64,000 nucleotides of DNA, taken from NCBI RefSeq assembly GCF_030732845.1, contig NZ_JASHKA010000015.1:91525-155524 (forward strand), written 5' to 3'. This document shows positions 43,400 to 51,917 of this stretch, piece after piece. Origin of the DNA: Roseibium sp. MMSF_3544. Its GTDB lineage: Bacteria > Pseudomonadota > Alphaproteobacteria > Rhizobiales > Stappiaceae. The notes under the pieces are model-generated. The model was given only the letters and a program-made list of their open reading frames with translations. It made no database searches and was not told the origin of the DNA. A program made the position numbers and the translations under genes. Numbering within the stretch: position 1 is the first letter of the stretch; each line of letters starts with the position of its first letter.

Positions 43400-44520
43400 G
43401 CAACTATCCCGACTACCGGATTACGGGGCTGACGCTCTGGAAAGTGCCTCTGACAAGCCACGAAACCTACTATATGGCCGAAGGCAAGACCTGCGCGACG
43501 GTCGACAGCATGATCCTGCGTGTCGACACCGATCACGGGGTCTCCGGCTGGGGAGAAGTTTGTCCGATCCCGCATTATCTTCCGTCCTATGCAAGAGGGG
43601 TCGCGCCGGCGATTGAGGAGCTCGCACCTGTTCTCCTCGGCGGAAATCCGATTGGTGTCGAAGCGCTGATGAAGGCCTGCCGGTCCCATCTTCTGGGCCA
43701 TCCTTACGCACAATCGGCAGTCGACATCGCACTGTGGGATCTGACCGGCAAGGCGTGCGGGCTTCCGGTCTATACGTTGCTTGGCGGGCTGCAGTCAGCC
43801 GACCTCCCGCTCTATCATTCGATCACCTGCATCGCACCTGAGGACATGGCTGACATCGCAAAGGATGCTCTTGCCGCGGGCATGCGCCAGATTCAGGTCA
43901 AACTCGGTGCCGACAATAACTGGGAGGCGGACGTCGCGCGGCTCCGGTTGGTGCGGGAAGCAGTCGGTGAGGGACCGCTTGTTTACGGAGACTGGAATTG
44001 CGGATCAAGCCGGCTCGACGCGACACGTGTCGGCCGGGCAGTGCGCGATCTCGACATTATGCTTGAACAACCCTGTGCGACGCTCGAGGAGTGCGCAGCG
44101 GTCAGGTCCGCGACCGGTCTGCCGATGAAACTGGATGAGAACGCTCACGACACGACAAGCCTTTTGAAGGCCTACGAGCTCGGCTGCATGGATGCGGTTG
44201 CGTTGAAACTGTCCAAATTCGGCGGCATTTCCGAGCTTCGGCGGGCACGCGATCTTTGTCTGCACTTCGGCACGAAGATGTGTGTTGAAGACACATGGGG
44301 CACTGATATAGCGACGGCGGCGGCTCTTCATCTTGCCGCATCGTCGCCGGCGCAGGCCGTTCTCAACGTTTGCGACCTTTCCGGCTATGTTTATCCGAGG
44401 TTGGACCCGGACGCACCGACCCGATCCGGAGGGCGGATTTCTCCGCCTGCCGGACCTGGTCTCGGCGTCACGCCAAATCCGGCGGCTCTGGGTGAACCTG
44501 TTCTATCTCTTGCTGCCTGA
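43396..44520 (+). CDS. enolase-superfamily racemase/epimerase-like protein 3
   Basis: 374 residues from ATG 43396 (ATGA overlap; the longer ORF from 43246 lies over gene 2). Metal and base motifs: YGDWNCGS, LEQPCATL, KLDENAHD; QVKLGADN and ALKLSKFGGI. The cap region SGWGEVCPIPHYLPSYARGV again resembles betaine epimerases. The third metal segment has N instead of C after DE. Ends 13 bp before the aminotransferase gene. Confidence 0.87.
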   Translation: MSNYPDYRITGLTLWKVPLTSHETYYMAEGKTCATVDSMILRVDTDHGVSGWGEVCPIPHYLPSYARGVAPAIEELAPVLLGGNPIGVEALMKACRSHLLGHPYAQSAVDIALWDLTGKACGLPVYTLLGGLQSADLPLYHSITCIAPEDMADIAKDALAAGMRQIQVKLGADNNWEADVARLRLVREAVGEGPLVYGDWNCGSSRLDATRVGRAVRDLDIMLEQPCATLEECAAVRSATGLPMKLDENAHDTTSLLKAYELGCMDAVALKLSKFGGISELRRARDLCLHFGTKMCVEDTWGTDIATAAALHLAASSPAQAVLNVCDLSGYVYPRLDPDAPTRSGGRISPPAGPGLGVTPNPAALGEPVLSLAA

Positions 44521-44533
44521 AGGAGGCCGTCAG

Positions 44534-45811
44534 ATGAAAACATCCATTTCCCAGGAAGACTGGAAGGCACGCGCAGCGCAGGTTCTGCCGGCCGCCGGTT
44601 TCGGAAATTTCGATCCCGGCGTCATCATCCGCAACGGCAAGGGCGCCCGGGTCTGGGACGAGGACGGCAACGAGTTCATCGATTACCTGATCGGATCGGG
44701 ACCCATGATCCTCGGCCACGGTGATCCGGAAGTGTTGGAAACCGTCCAGGAACATCTCGCCGACGGCATGACCTTTTTTGCCAACAACGCGCGCGGCATT
44801 GAGCTTGCCGAAGTGCTTGTCGACGCCGTGCCGTGTGCGGAACAGGTGCGATACGTTTCAACCGGCGGCGAAGCGGACATGTATGCCATGCGGCTCGCGC
44901 GCGCCTACACAGGGCGGGACAAGATCCTGAAGTTCGAAGGCGGTTACCATGGCATGTCCGGTGAGGCGCTGATGAGCCTGGCACCCGGCAAGCTGATCAA
45001 CTTCCCGCAGGCCGTGCCAGATTCCGCCGGTATTCCGGAGGCTGTGCGCGACAACATGCTGATCGCACCGTTCAACGATGCGGACTTCGTTGCATCGCTG
45101 ATCGAGGAACATGCAGGCGAGATTGCCTGTGTCATTGTCGAACCGCTGCAGCGGCTGATCCCGCCAGCTCCCGGGTTCCTGCAGGCCCTGCGGGATCTGA
45201 CCAGCAAACATGGCATCATCCTGATCTTCGATGAAGTCGTCACAGGCTTCCGCTTTGCCTATGGCGGTGCGCAGGAATATTACGGCGTAACACCTGACCT
45301 GTGCACGCTCGGAAAGATCATCGGTGGCGGTTTCCCTCTGGCCGCGATTGCGGGCAAGAAGGAGATCATGGACCATTTCGACAAGGCGATTGTCGGCGAG
45401 AAAGGCTTCACCTACCAGGTCGGAACGCTCAGCGGAAACCCGGTCGCGAGCGTTGCCGGACTAAAGACCCTGGAAATCCTGAAACGGCCCGGCAGCTATC
45501 AAACAATCCGCGCCAACGGCGAAAGACTGATGGCAGCCTTCAGAACGCATCTGAACGCTGCCGGCGTTCCGTATCAGATCGTCGGCGAACCGTTTCTGTT
45601 CGACGTAGCCTTTACCGACAAGCCGGTCGAGAACTATCGCGACATGTTCAATGCCGACAGCGGTCGGGCAAAGAGCTTCAACCGGAGCCTTCGGTCAAGC
45701 GGCATCCTGAAGCCGGACAGCAAGCTCTATGCGCATCTGGCCCTGACAGAAGCCGATCTTGTACAGACCGAAGCGGCGCTGGAAGCGGCAGCTGGAGCCT
45801 TGGTTTCCTAG
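44534..45811 (+). CDS. class III PLP aminotransferase (glutamate-semialdehyde aminomutase-like)
   Basis: 425 residues. ATG 44534 seven bases after AGGAGG is chosen over the in-frame 44333. PLP features: STGGEADMYAMRLARA, FEGGYHGMSGE, IFDEVVTGFR (Asp to the pyridine N) and LGKIIGGGFPLAAIAG with the Schiff-base Lys. Similar to GSA-type aminotransferases, but the catabolic operon argues against heme synthesis; it more likely transaminates an amino acid or amino aldehyde from the pathway. Last gene of the rightward unit. Confidence 0.9.
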   Translation: MKTSISQEDWKARAAQVLPAAGFGNFDPGVIIRNGKGARVWDEDGNEFIDYLIGSGPMILGHGDPEVLETVQEHLADGMTFFANNARGIELAEVLVDAVPCAEQVRYVSTGGEADMYAMRLARAYTGRDKILKFEGGYHGMSGEALMSLAPGKLINFPQAVPDSAGIPEAVRDNMLIAPFNDADFVASLIEEHAGEIACVIVEPLQRLIPPAPGFLQALRDLTSKHGIILIFDEVVTGFRFAYGGAQEYYGVTPDLCTLGKIIGGGFPLAAIAGKKEIMDHFDKAIVGEKGFTYQVGTLSGNPVASVAGLKTLEILKRPGSYQTIRANGERLMAAFRTHLNAAGVPYQIVGEPFLFDVAFTDKPVENYRDMFNADSGRAKSFNRSLRSSGILKPDSKLYAHLALTEADLVQTEAALEAAAGALVS

Positions 45812-45862
45812 GGCCCACACAGCCATTCCAGGTGTCACCGAGTGATCGTTAGATCTTGCACG

Positions 45863-45895
45863 GAGCCCATGCGGGTTGCTTATCCGTTTGGGCTC
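45863..45895 (+). terminator. hairpin after the betaine-type operon
   Basis: 7-bp stem GAGCCCA/TGGGCTC with an inner CGG/CCG pairing, about 50 bp after the aminotransferase stop. The T-tract is weak, so it is a possible terminator only. Confidence 0.4.
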
Positions 45896-45954
45896 TCGTA
45901 GAATTTCTGCAGCGAAAGTTTTCTTAGTTTTTGCCAATTTTCGGCGGTTGCGGC

Positions 45955-47568
45955 ATGTGCAGAGTTTTCCTACCGCTCGTGCGACTTTGTTTGATCCTTT
46001 TGTTGGCCGGCCTTTTCAGCCTCGCGAACCCCGTAGCGCTTCGCGCTCTGACTGCGGCGAACAGCTCCCACGTTGCGCTTGTTATCGGCAATTCCGGCTA
46101 TGAAGTCTCCAGCACGCTGGCCAATCCCGGAAACGACTCTGCGGATCTTGCCGAAACGCTCGCCGGAATGGGGTATGACGTCAGCCTGCTTCAGGATGCG
46201 AGCTACGAGGAAATGCGGGCCGCCCTGCAAACATTTTCCGGCAAGGCCCGTCGAGCCGAGGTGTCTCTGGTCTTTTTCGCCGGACATGGCATTGAAGTTG
46301 AGAAGAAGAACTATCTGATACCGGTGGACGCGGACCTCAAGACGGGTCACGACGTCGAATTCCAGGCGATTTCTCTCGACATGGTGCAACGGGCAGCTTC
46401 GGGTGCCTCTCGGTTGAACGTCATCATACTGGATGCCTGCAGGGATAACCCGTTCCTGCGGGCCATGCGCTCCACCAGTGGTGCATCAAGATCTTCCTTG
46501 CCGGGCGGTCTTGCCTCGATCGAACCGGACACCGGAACCATTATTGGTTTTGCAGCCAAGGAAGGGACGACGGCGAGCGACGGTGTTGGACGCAACAGCC
46601 CGTACACGACGGCTTTGCTGAAACATATTCCCACACGTGGGCTCGATGTGGGGCAGATGTTCCGCATCATTCGGGACGAGGTTCTGACGTCGACCGGGCG
46701 GGAGCAGGAGCCGTTTCTTTATGGTTCCCTGCCGGCCGGAACCGTGTCGCTTCATCCGAGCGATGACCAGGTGGCAACGAGCCCAAGCGGGGTTACGCCG
46801 GCCGTGTCCGGAACTTCGACGGAGCAGCCCGGCCGCAACCCGGAGGACGCCAGGCTGGCATGGGAAGCGGTTCGGGATTCGAACGTCATCAGCGACTTCG
46901 ACGTCATCATTTCAGCCTATTCTGGAACCATCTATGAGCAGCTGGCAATTGGTCGCAAGAAGCAGTTGCAGGCATCGGTTTCTCCTGATGATCCCGGTCA
47001 GGGTCCGCTTGGGTCCGAGACTGAAAGAGACAGCTGGTTCCTGGCGACCTATGCCAATCTCGACCTATTCGGTGGCGATATTCATCCCAAGGGTCTTCGG
47101 GCGCAAAGCGTGTCGGAATGTGCGCAAAGTTGCGGCAACGAAACAGCTTGCCGGGCCTTCACGTTTAATGCGGAGGCACGTCGGTGTTTTCTGAAGAGTT
47201 CCTACAGTTTTGCCCAGGTTTTTGATGGCGCTGTTGCCGGATATTACTTCCGTGGTGGCAGCGAACGCGATGCGCCTTCAGTCCGGGCAACGTGGGAGCT
47301 CTTCAACCGGAGGGATCTCAGCGGCTCGGACCTCGGGTCGACCGGGGACCTTACCTTCAAGGGCTGCATGGAATCCTGCGCAAGACATTCCAGTTGCAGT
47401 GGTTTCACCTTTGCGGGGTTTTTGAAACGCAACCGGTGTTGGCTGAAGAGCGGATTTACCAATCAACCTTATCTGTCGGCGAACACGCGCAGCGGCCTGA
47501 TCTCGGCGCGGCGGATCGACCGGGTTGTCACGCCCGGCCGGGTGTATCCAGTTACCGCCGTTGATTAG
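45955..47568 (+). CDS. exported caspase-like protein with C-terminal PAN/apple domains
   Basis: About 537 residues. Signal peptide (VFLPLVRLCLILLLAGLFSL), then a peptidase C14 caspase-like domain with catalytic His in LVFFAGHGIE and Cys in IILDACRDNP. A linker is followed by two Cys-rich PAN/apple domains (CAQSCGNETACRAFTF; CMESCARHSSCSGFTF). Periplasmic or secreted. Alphaproteobacteria carry several such proteins; the physiological substrate is unknown. The start at ATG 45955 is preferred to TTG 45931. Stands alone. Confidence 0.88.
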   Translation: MCRVFLPLVRLCLILLLAGLFSLANPVALRALTAANSSHVALVIGNSGYEVSSTLANPGNDSADLAETLAGMGYDVSLLQDASYEEMRAALQTFSGKARRAEVSLVFFAGHGIEVEKKNYLIPVDADLKTGHDVEFQAISLDMVQRAASGASRLNVIILDACRDNPFLRAMRSTSGASRSSLPGGLASIEPDTGTIIGFAAKEGTTASDGVGRNSPYTTALLKHIPTRGLDVGQMFRIIRDEVLTSTGREQEPFLYGSLPAGTVSLHPSDDQVATSPSGVTPAVSGTSTEQPGRNPEDARLAWEAVRDSNVISDFDVIISAYSGTIYEQLAIGRKKQLQASVSPDDPGQGPLGSETERDSWFLATYANLDLFGGDIHPKGLRAQSVSECAQSCGNETACRAFTFNAEARRCFLKSSYSFAQVFDGAVAGYYFRGGSERDAPSVRATWELFNRRDLSGSDLGSTGDLTFKGCMESCARHSSCSGFTFAGFLKRNRCWLKSGFTNQPYLSANTRSGLISARRIDRVVTPGRVYPVTAVD

Positions 47569-47693
47569 GCGACCTTCGTTCTGGAACTTGTCCCCAGATA
47601 GGGGCAGGGCTTGGGCAATCAAAGGTGAGAATCGTGTCAAAAAGGGCGTGTGTTGTGAAGCTCTTGCGCAAATTAGCGAGTTGTTAATCTAGG

Positions 47694-47708
47694 TTAACCA
47701 TACGTTAA
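47694..47708. promoter_or_regulatory. CtrA-type binding site upstream of the GH3 gene
   Basis: TTAA-CCATACG-TTAA exactly matches the CtrA consensus TTAA-N7-TTAA, with an extra TTAA at 47684-47687. It lies 50 bp before the GH3 start. CtrA is the cell-cycle master regulator of alphaproteobacteria. Confidence 0.55.
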
Positions 47709-47757
47709 CCAATAAAACGCAAGTTTGTGAGTGACGGTGGAAACGTCGGAGACCGCG

Positions 47758-49116
47758 ATGAGGTCCATTCGAATCCTGAGCACCGGAATTCTGTTAGCCC
47801 TGTTGACGGTCTTGCCCGGCCGCGCAGAAACACCGAACGCACGTCCTGGTGCGATCGTGCCGGCGGCAGAGCGTGTCCAGGCGGTCGAGGCCAAACCGTT
47901 GCCCAAGCCAGCTCGGCAAGCCGATTCAGCGCCGGGCGACACCCTTCCTGATATCAAGACACAAATCGGTCAGATGATCCTGGTCGGGTTCGTCGGAAAC
48001 TCAATCGACAAACGTGGATACGAGCGCGTGAAAGCCCAGCTTCAGGCGGGCGAAATTACAGGTGTGCTTTATCTTGGCAGGAACATTCTCGACCGGCACA
48101 CCGTTGGAAAAATGAACGCAGGCCTCAACGCAGCAGCGCCTGCTCCACCGCTCATCGCGGTCGATCAGGAGGGCGGCGTTGTCCAGCGTCTTAAAGGGTG
48201 GCACCGGTTTCCCCAGACCGTGTCCGCGAAACGCATGGCACAAAGAGCGTCACCAGCCGACGCAGCGACCGCCTATGATCTTATGGCCGAAGCGCTCGCC
48301 GACTGGGGGTTCAATCTCAATCTTGGTCCCGTGGTGGACCTCGACAAAAATCCCAGAAACCCAATTATCGGCAGGCTTGGGCGGTCCTTTTCGAGCGATC
48401 CGGAGATCGTTGTGGCTTTTAGCGAAGCCTTTATCGACGCGCACAGGCGACACGGTGTGTTCACCGCGCTGAAGCATTTCCCCGGGCACGGGTCCAGTCA
48501 TACCGATAGCCACAAGGGTGCCGTCGACATTTCCAGGACATGGTCTCCAGACGAACTGGAACCGTTCCGGCAACTTATCGCGAAAGACAAGGCCGATCTG
48601 ATCATGACGGCGCATGTCCACAATAGAGGTCTTCAGGACAAGGGCGAGCGCAAACCGGTTTCGCTTTCCGAGACAGCGCTTGCAGGTGTCTTGCGGGGGG
48701 ATCTGGGCTATGACGGGGTTATCATAACCGATGATCTGCAGATGGACGCGATCCGGAAGAACCACTCGTTCCGGGACGCGGTGGTAATGGCTGTCGAGGC
48801 GGGTACAGACATTTTGGTGTTTGCGAATGACAAACGTCCCGATCCCGAAGTTCCGGCCAAGGTCACGGACATTCTGGTAAAAGCCGCGGAGAGTGATCCG
48901 GCGCTCAGGCAGAAAATCGCAGCGGCCTATAAAAGGGTACGCGCGCTCAAGAGCCGGTTGAAAGTGTCTCCAATCCCGAAACCGGCCCCACGGCCATCCG
49001 GGCAGACGATTGCGGAGCCAACAGCAGATCCGGACCAAAAGGTGCTGACCCCGGAAGATGTCGACGCCTCCATTCGCAGCGTCCGGCTCGTGTTGCCCGA
49101 AGGGCTTGCGCTCTAG
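47758..49116 (+). CDS. GH3 beta-N-acetylhexosaminidase-like exported protein
   Basis: 452 residues. Hydrophobic signal (ILSTGILLALLTVLPGRA), a Pro/Ala-rich linker, then a GH3 domain with DQEGG, KHFPGHG, SSHTDSHKG (NagZ-type catalytic His on the mobile loop) and ITDDLQM with the nucleophilic Asp. The motifs match NagZ-like hexosaminidases that trim muropeptides, but NagZ is cytoplasmic and this one has an export signal. It may act on the cell wall in the periplasm. Possibly CtrA-controlled. Confidence 0.87.
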   Translation: MRSIRILSTGILLALLTVLPGRAETPNARPGAIVPAAERVQAVEAKPLPKPARQADSAPGDTLPDIKTQIGQMILVGFVGNSIDKRGYERVKAQLQAGEITGVLYLGRNILDRHTVGKMNAGLNAAAPAPPLIAVDQEGGVVQRLKGWHRFPQTVSAKRMAQRASPADAATAYDLMAEALADWGFNLNLGPVVDLDKNPRNPIIGRLGRSFSSDPEIVVAFSEAFIDAHRRHGVFTALKHFPGHGSSHTDSHKGAVDISRTWSPDELEPFRQLIAKDKADLIMTAHVHNRGLQDKGERKPVSLSETALAGVLRGDLGYDGVIITDDLQMDAIRKNHSFRDAVVMAVEAGTDILVFANDKRPDPEVPAKVTDILVKAAESDPALRQKIAAAYKRVRALKSRLKVSPIPKPAPRPSGQTIAEPTADPDQKVLTPEDVDASIRSVRLVLPEGLAL

Positions 49117-49210
49117 GGTCCGCATGCACAGCTGTCCGGCCTGGAAAGGGCGATCGACTGTTCATCATGCGAATGCGGCGGATAAATTCGGCATCTTCAC
49201 GCAGGGCTAC

Positions 49211-49359
49211 GGAATTCTTTCTCGGATTTGTCATCCCGGTTTGCCGCGCATGCGGCAAGACCGGGATCCAGTATGCCGTGTGGCTGTCGAAAGAAGAGGA
49301 TGATTAGCCAAGAGTTTATTGGATTCCGGCCTTCCGCTGCGCTTCAGCCGGAATGACAA
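49211..49359 (+). repeat. 149-bp dispersed repeat, copy 1
   Basis: Nearly identical in length and sequence to 51703-51851: TTTCTCGGATTTGTC, then nested inverted segments around CCCGGTTTGCCGCGCA and GCAAGACCGGGA, ending in a CCGG(A/G)ATGACAA motif. It fills much of the 321-bp gap after the GH3 gene; I see nothing else there. Confidence 0.85.
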
Positions 49360-49437
49360 GCCTGGAAAACGTCGATCCCCCGACACGACCCATTTCCCGC
49401 GAAACCGAACAGCAGTGGCTCCGCACCAAGGCGCGGC

Positions 49438-50988
49438 TCAATAAAGCGAGCGCGGCAGCCAGGTGGCAAGAAGCGGGAACAGCCACAGGATCGCGACGGC
49501 AACTATCTGAAGCAGGATGAAAGGCACGACGCCCCGGTAAATCTGACCCGTGGTGATCTCTTTCGGCGCGGCCCCGCGCAGGTAAAACAGCGAGAAGCCG
49601 AAAGGCGGGGTCAGGAACGACGTCTGAAGGTTGATCGCGATCAGAACCGTTAGCCAGATCGGGTCGATGCCCATCAGGATGAGTGGTGGGATCAGCACCG
49701 GCAGCAAAATGACGGAGATCTCCACGAAGTCGAGAAAGAAGCCGAGTACGAACACGAACAGCATTGCGAAAATCAGCGCTCCGGTCGGCCCGCCCGGCAT
49801 TTCGTTCAAGATTGCGTGCACCCGATCTTCACCACCGAGGCCAACAAAAACCAGGGAAAAGAAACTCGCCATCAGGATGGTTGCAAAGATCATCGAGGTG
49901 ACGGTGAGTGTGGAAAGCAGGGATGCTGTTAAAAGGCCGTCCTTGAAAGCGGCCACCAGGATACGCAGCACGACCGCAAGGGCGAACACTGCCAGGCTTG
50001 CGTAGCTTGCCGCGAGCAGATAGCCGCCAAATGTAACGTCGGAGCGCTGCAGGCGCACAGGAAGCGCGGTTGCGGCAACGGCCAGAACGAGCAGCGCGAG
50101 CGTTGCCAGCACAATCAGCCTTGTGGAAACGCCGAGGCGGCGTCCGGCCAGCAGAATGGCGCCGATCGCACCGACAGAGGCGGCTTCGTTGGGAGACGCG
50201 ATGCCGCCGAGGATCGATCCGAGAACGGCTATGATCAGCAAAATAGGCGGGACGATGGCGGCGGCTATTTCCTTTGTCGACGGATGGTCGACGTCCTCAT
50301 GCATCGCCGGGGCATCACTCGGGAACAACCGGGCGCGGGCGAGAATGTAAACGCAATAGACCGCCACCAGCAGCAAGCCTGGCACCATTGCGGCAGCGAA
50401 TGTCTGGCCGACCGAGATGGTCTCGATGGTGAACTTGCCCTGGGCATACTGCGCCTGCTGAAAGGCGTTGGACATGACATCGGCCAGAATGATCAGAAGC
50501 GTCGAGGGCGGGATGATCTGGCCGAGCGTTCCAGCGGTGCAAACCATGCCGGAAGCCAGCTTCGGATCGTAGCCATTGCGCAGCATCGTCGGCAGGGCGA
50601 TCAGGCCCATTGCAACCACCGTTGCGCCGACAATCCCGGTGGAAGCTGCCAGCAGCGCGCCCACAAGCACGACCGAAACACCGAGACCGCCGTTCATGCG
50701 TCCGAAGAGGCGCCCCATTGTCTCAAGCAGTTCTTCGGCAATCCGGCTCTTTTCCAGGATGACGCCCATCAGAACAAAAAGTGGTATGGCGGTCAGAACC
50801 GGATTGATGAGGACGCCGAAGAAGCGCTGGCCCATTGCGCCCATGAGCTGGATATTGAAATCCCCCAGCATCCAGCCGAGAAGCGCAAATCCGGTGGCAA
50901 CACCGGCTATCGTGAAGGCGACCGGGTAGCCAAGCAGGATGAAGGCGATCAGGGCACCGAACATGATGAGGTCGAGCGGCAGGCTCAT
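49438..50988 (-). CDS. TRAP transporter large permease (DctM family)
   Basis: 516 residues, about 13-14 helices, larger than typical DctM. A charged loop in the middle suggests the long COG4664-like class used for mannitol/chloroaromatic or 2-oxo acids. Terminal motif SLFYLRGAAPKEITTGQIYRG matches the DctM end seen at 1-391. Overlaps the dctQ gene by 4 bp. Confidence 0.93.
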   Translation of the reverse strand: MSLPLDLIMFGALIAFILLGYPVAFTIAGVATGFALLGWMLGDFNIQLMGAMGQRFFGVLINPVLTAIPLFVLMGVILEKSRIAEELLETMGRLFGRMNGGLGVSVVLVGALLAASTGIVGATVVAMGLIALPTMLRNGYDPKLASGMVCTAGTLGQIIPPSTLLIILADVMSNAFQQAQYAQGKFTIETISVGQTFAAAMVPGLLLVAVYCVYILARARLFPSDAPAMHEDVDHPSTKEIAAAIVPPILLIIAVLGSILGGIASPNEAASVGAIGAILLAGRRLGVSTRLIVLATLALLVLAVAATALPVRLQRSDVTFGGYLLAASYASLAVFALAVVLRILVAAFKDGLLTASLLSTLTVTSMIFATILMASFFSLVFVGLGGEDRVHAILNEMPGGPTGALIFAMLFVFVLGFFLDFVEISVILLPVLIPPLILMGIDPIWLTVLIAINLQTSFLTPPFGFSLFYLRGAAPKEITTGQIYRGVVPFILLQIVAVAILWLFPLLATWLPRSLY

Positions 50989-51488
50989 GCGCCGGTCTCC
51001 CTCAGCTTCTGAATGTCACGGAGGAAGGCGGCAACACCCTGTATCAGCAGAAGCACACAATAGGCGGGAATGAGGGTTTTGAGCAGATAGGATGCCGGAA
51101 TTCCTCCAACGGAAATCGGCCCTTCCAGGATTGCCCAGCTGCCGCGCACATAGGGCCAGGAAAACCAGAGCAACACGAGAAGTGCGGGTGTCAGCAAAAA
51201 CAGGTGGCCGAAGAGATCGATCCATGCCTGCGTTCTCTCGGTACATTTGGCGTAGAAAATGTCGACGCGGACATGGGCGTTGACCAAAAACGTGTAGCCC
51301 GCGCCGAGCATGAACAGGGAGGCGTGGAAATAAAGAACGCCTTCATCTAGGAAGATGTAGCTGTAACCGAACACATAGCGCAGGAGCACGATTACGAATT
51401 GCAGGAGCAGCATGGCAAGCGCTGCCCAGCACAGCACGTTGCCGATGAGGAAATTGACGCGCTCCAGCACGCCCGCGAGTCGTTCCAT
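50985..51488 (-). CDS. TRAP transporter small permease (DctQ family)
   Basis: 167 residues with four hydrophobic helices and a family-like start (MERLAGVLERVNFLIGNVLCWAALAMLLLQFVIVLLRY, first helix). Pairs with the large permease. The binding protein lies upstream across a 429-bp gap that holds a repeat, so transcription may be shared or separate. Confidence 0.9.
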   Translation of the reverse strand: MERLAGVLERVNFLIGNVLCWAALAMLLLQFVIVLLRYVFGYSYIFLDEGVLYFHASLFMLGAGYTFLVNAHVRVDIFYAKCTERTQAWIDLFGHLFLLTPALLVLLWFSWPYVRGSWAILEGPISVGGIPASYLLKTLIPAYCVLLLIQGVAAFLRDIQKLRETGA

Positions 51489-51702
51489 TGCGGTTTATCC
51501 TGCCCCTGATGCCGGACCGTTTGGTTTCGTCCTTGCAGGACCTGCCCCTGCAATCCATATCTTGACCTTGCCGCGATTCGAGGTCGGTGGGGAAACCGAA
51601 TGGTTCCCATGTTCAAGCCCACTGTTGTCCGGTTCCGAATGTACTATTGAGAGCATGCCGTTGAAATTACGGTACAATACCAGCGCCTCCAAGTCGGGAC
51701 TC

Positions 51703-51851
51703 GGAATAGTTTCTCGGATTTGTCGTCCCGGTTTGCCGCGCAAGCAGCAAGACCGGGACCCAGTATTCCGTGTGGCCGGTGACTGAAAAAGACAGTCAGA
51801 CAAGAGTTCACTGGATCCCGGCCTTGCGCTTCGCTCCAGCCGGGATGACAA
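51703..51851 (+). repeat. 149-bp dispersed repeat, copy 2
   Basis: Same length and most of the same sequence as 49211-49359, including TTTCTCGGATTTGTC near the start and the GATGACAA end. It sits in the 429-bp gap between dctQ and the binding-protein gene; the rest of that gap shows no gene. Confidence 0.85.
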
Positions 51852-51917
51852 TCAATTCTGACAAGAACCGTCTATGTGTCTCTCCAACCACTAAAACTTA
51901 GCCGGAAAACCAACAGC

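Noticed and set aside
44534..45811. Heme-pathway glutamate-1-semialdehyde aminomutase (hemL)
   Set aside because: Fold matches, but it is the last gene of a substrate-specific catabolic operon; housekeeping hemL is normally elsewhere.
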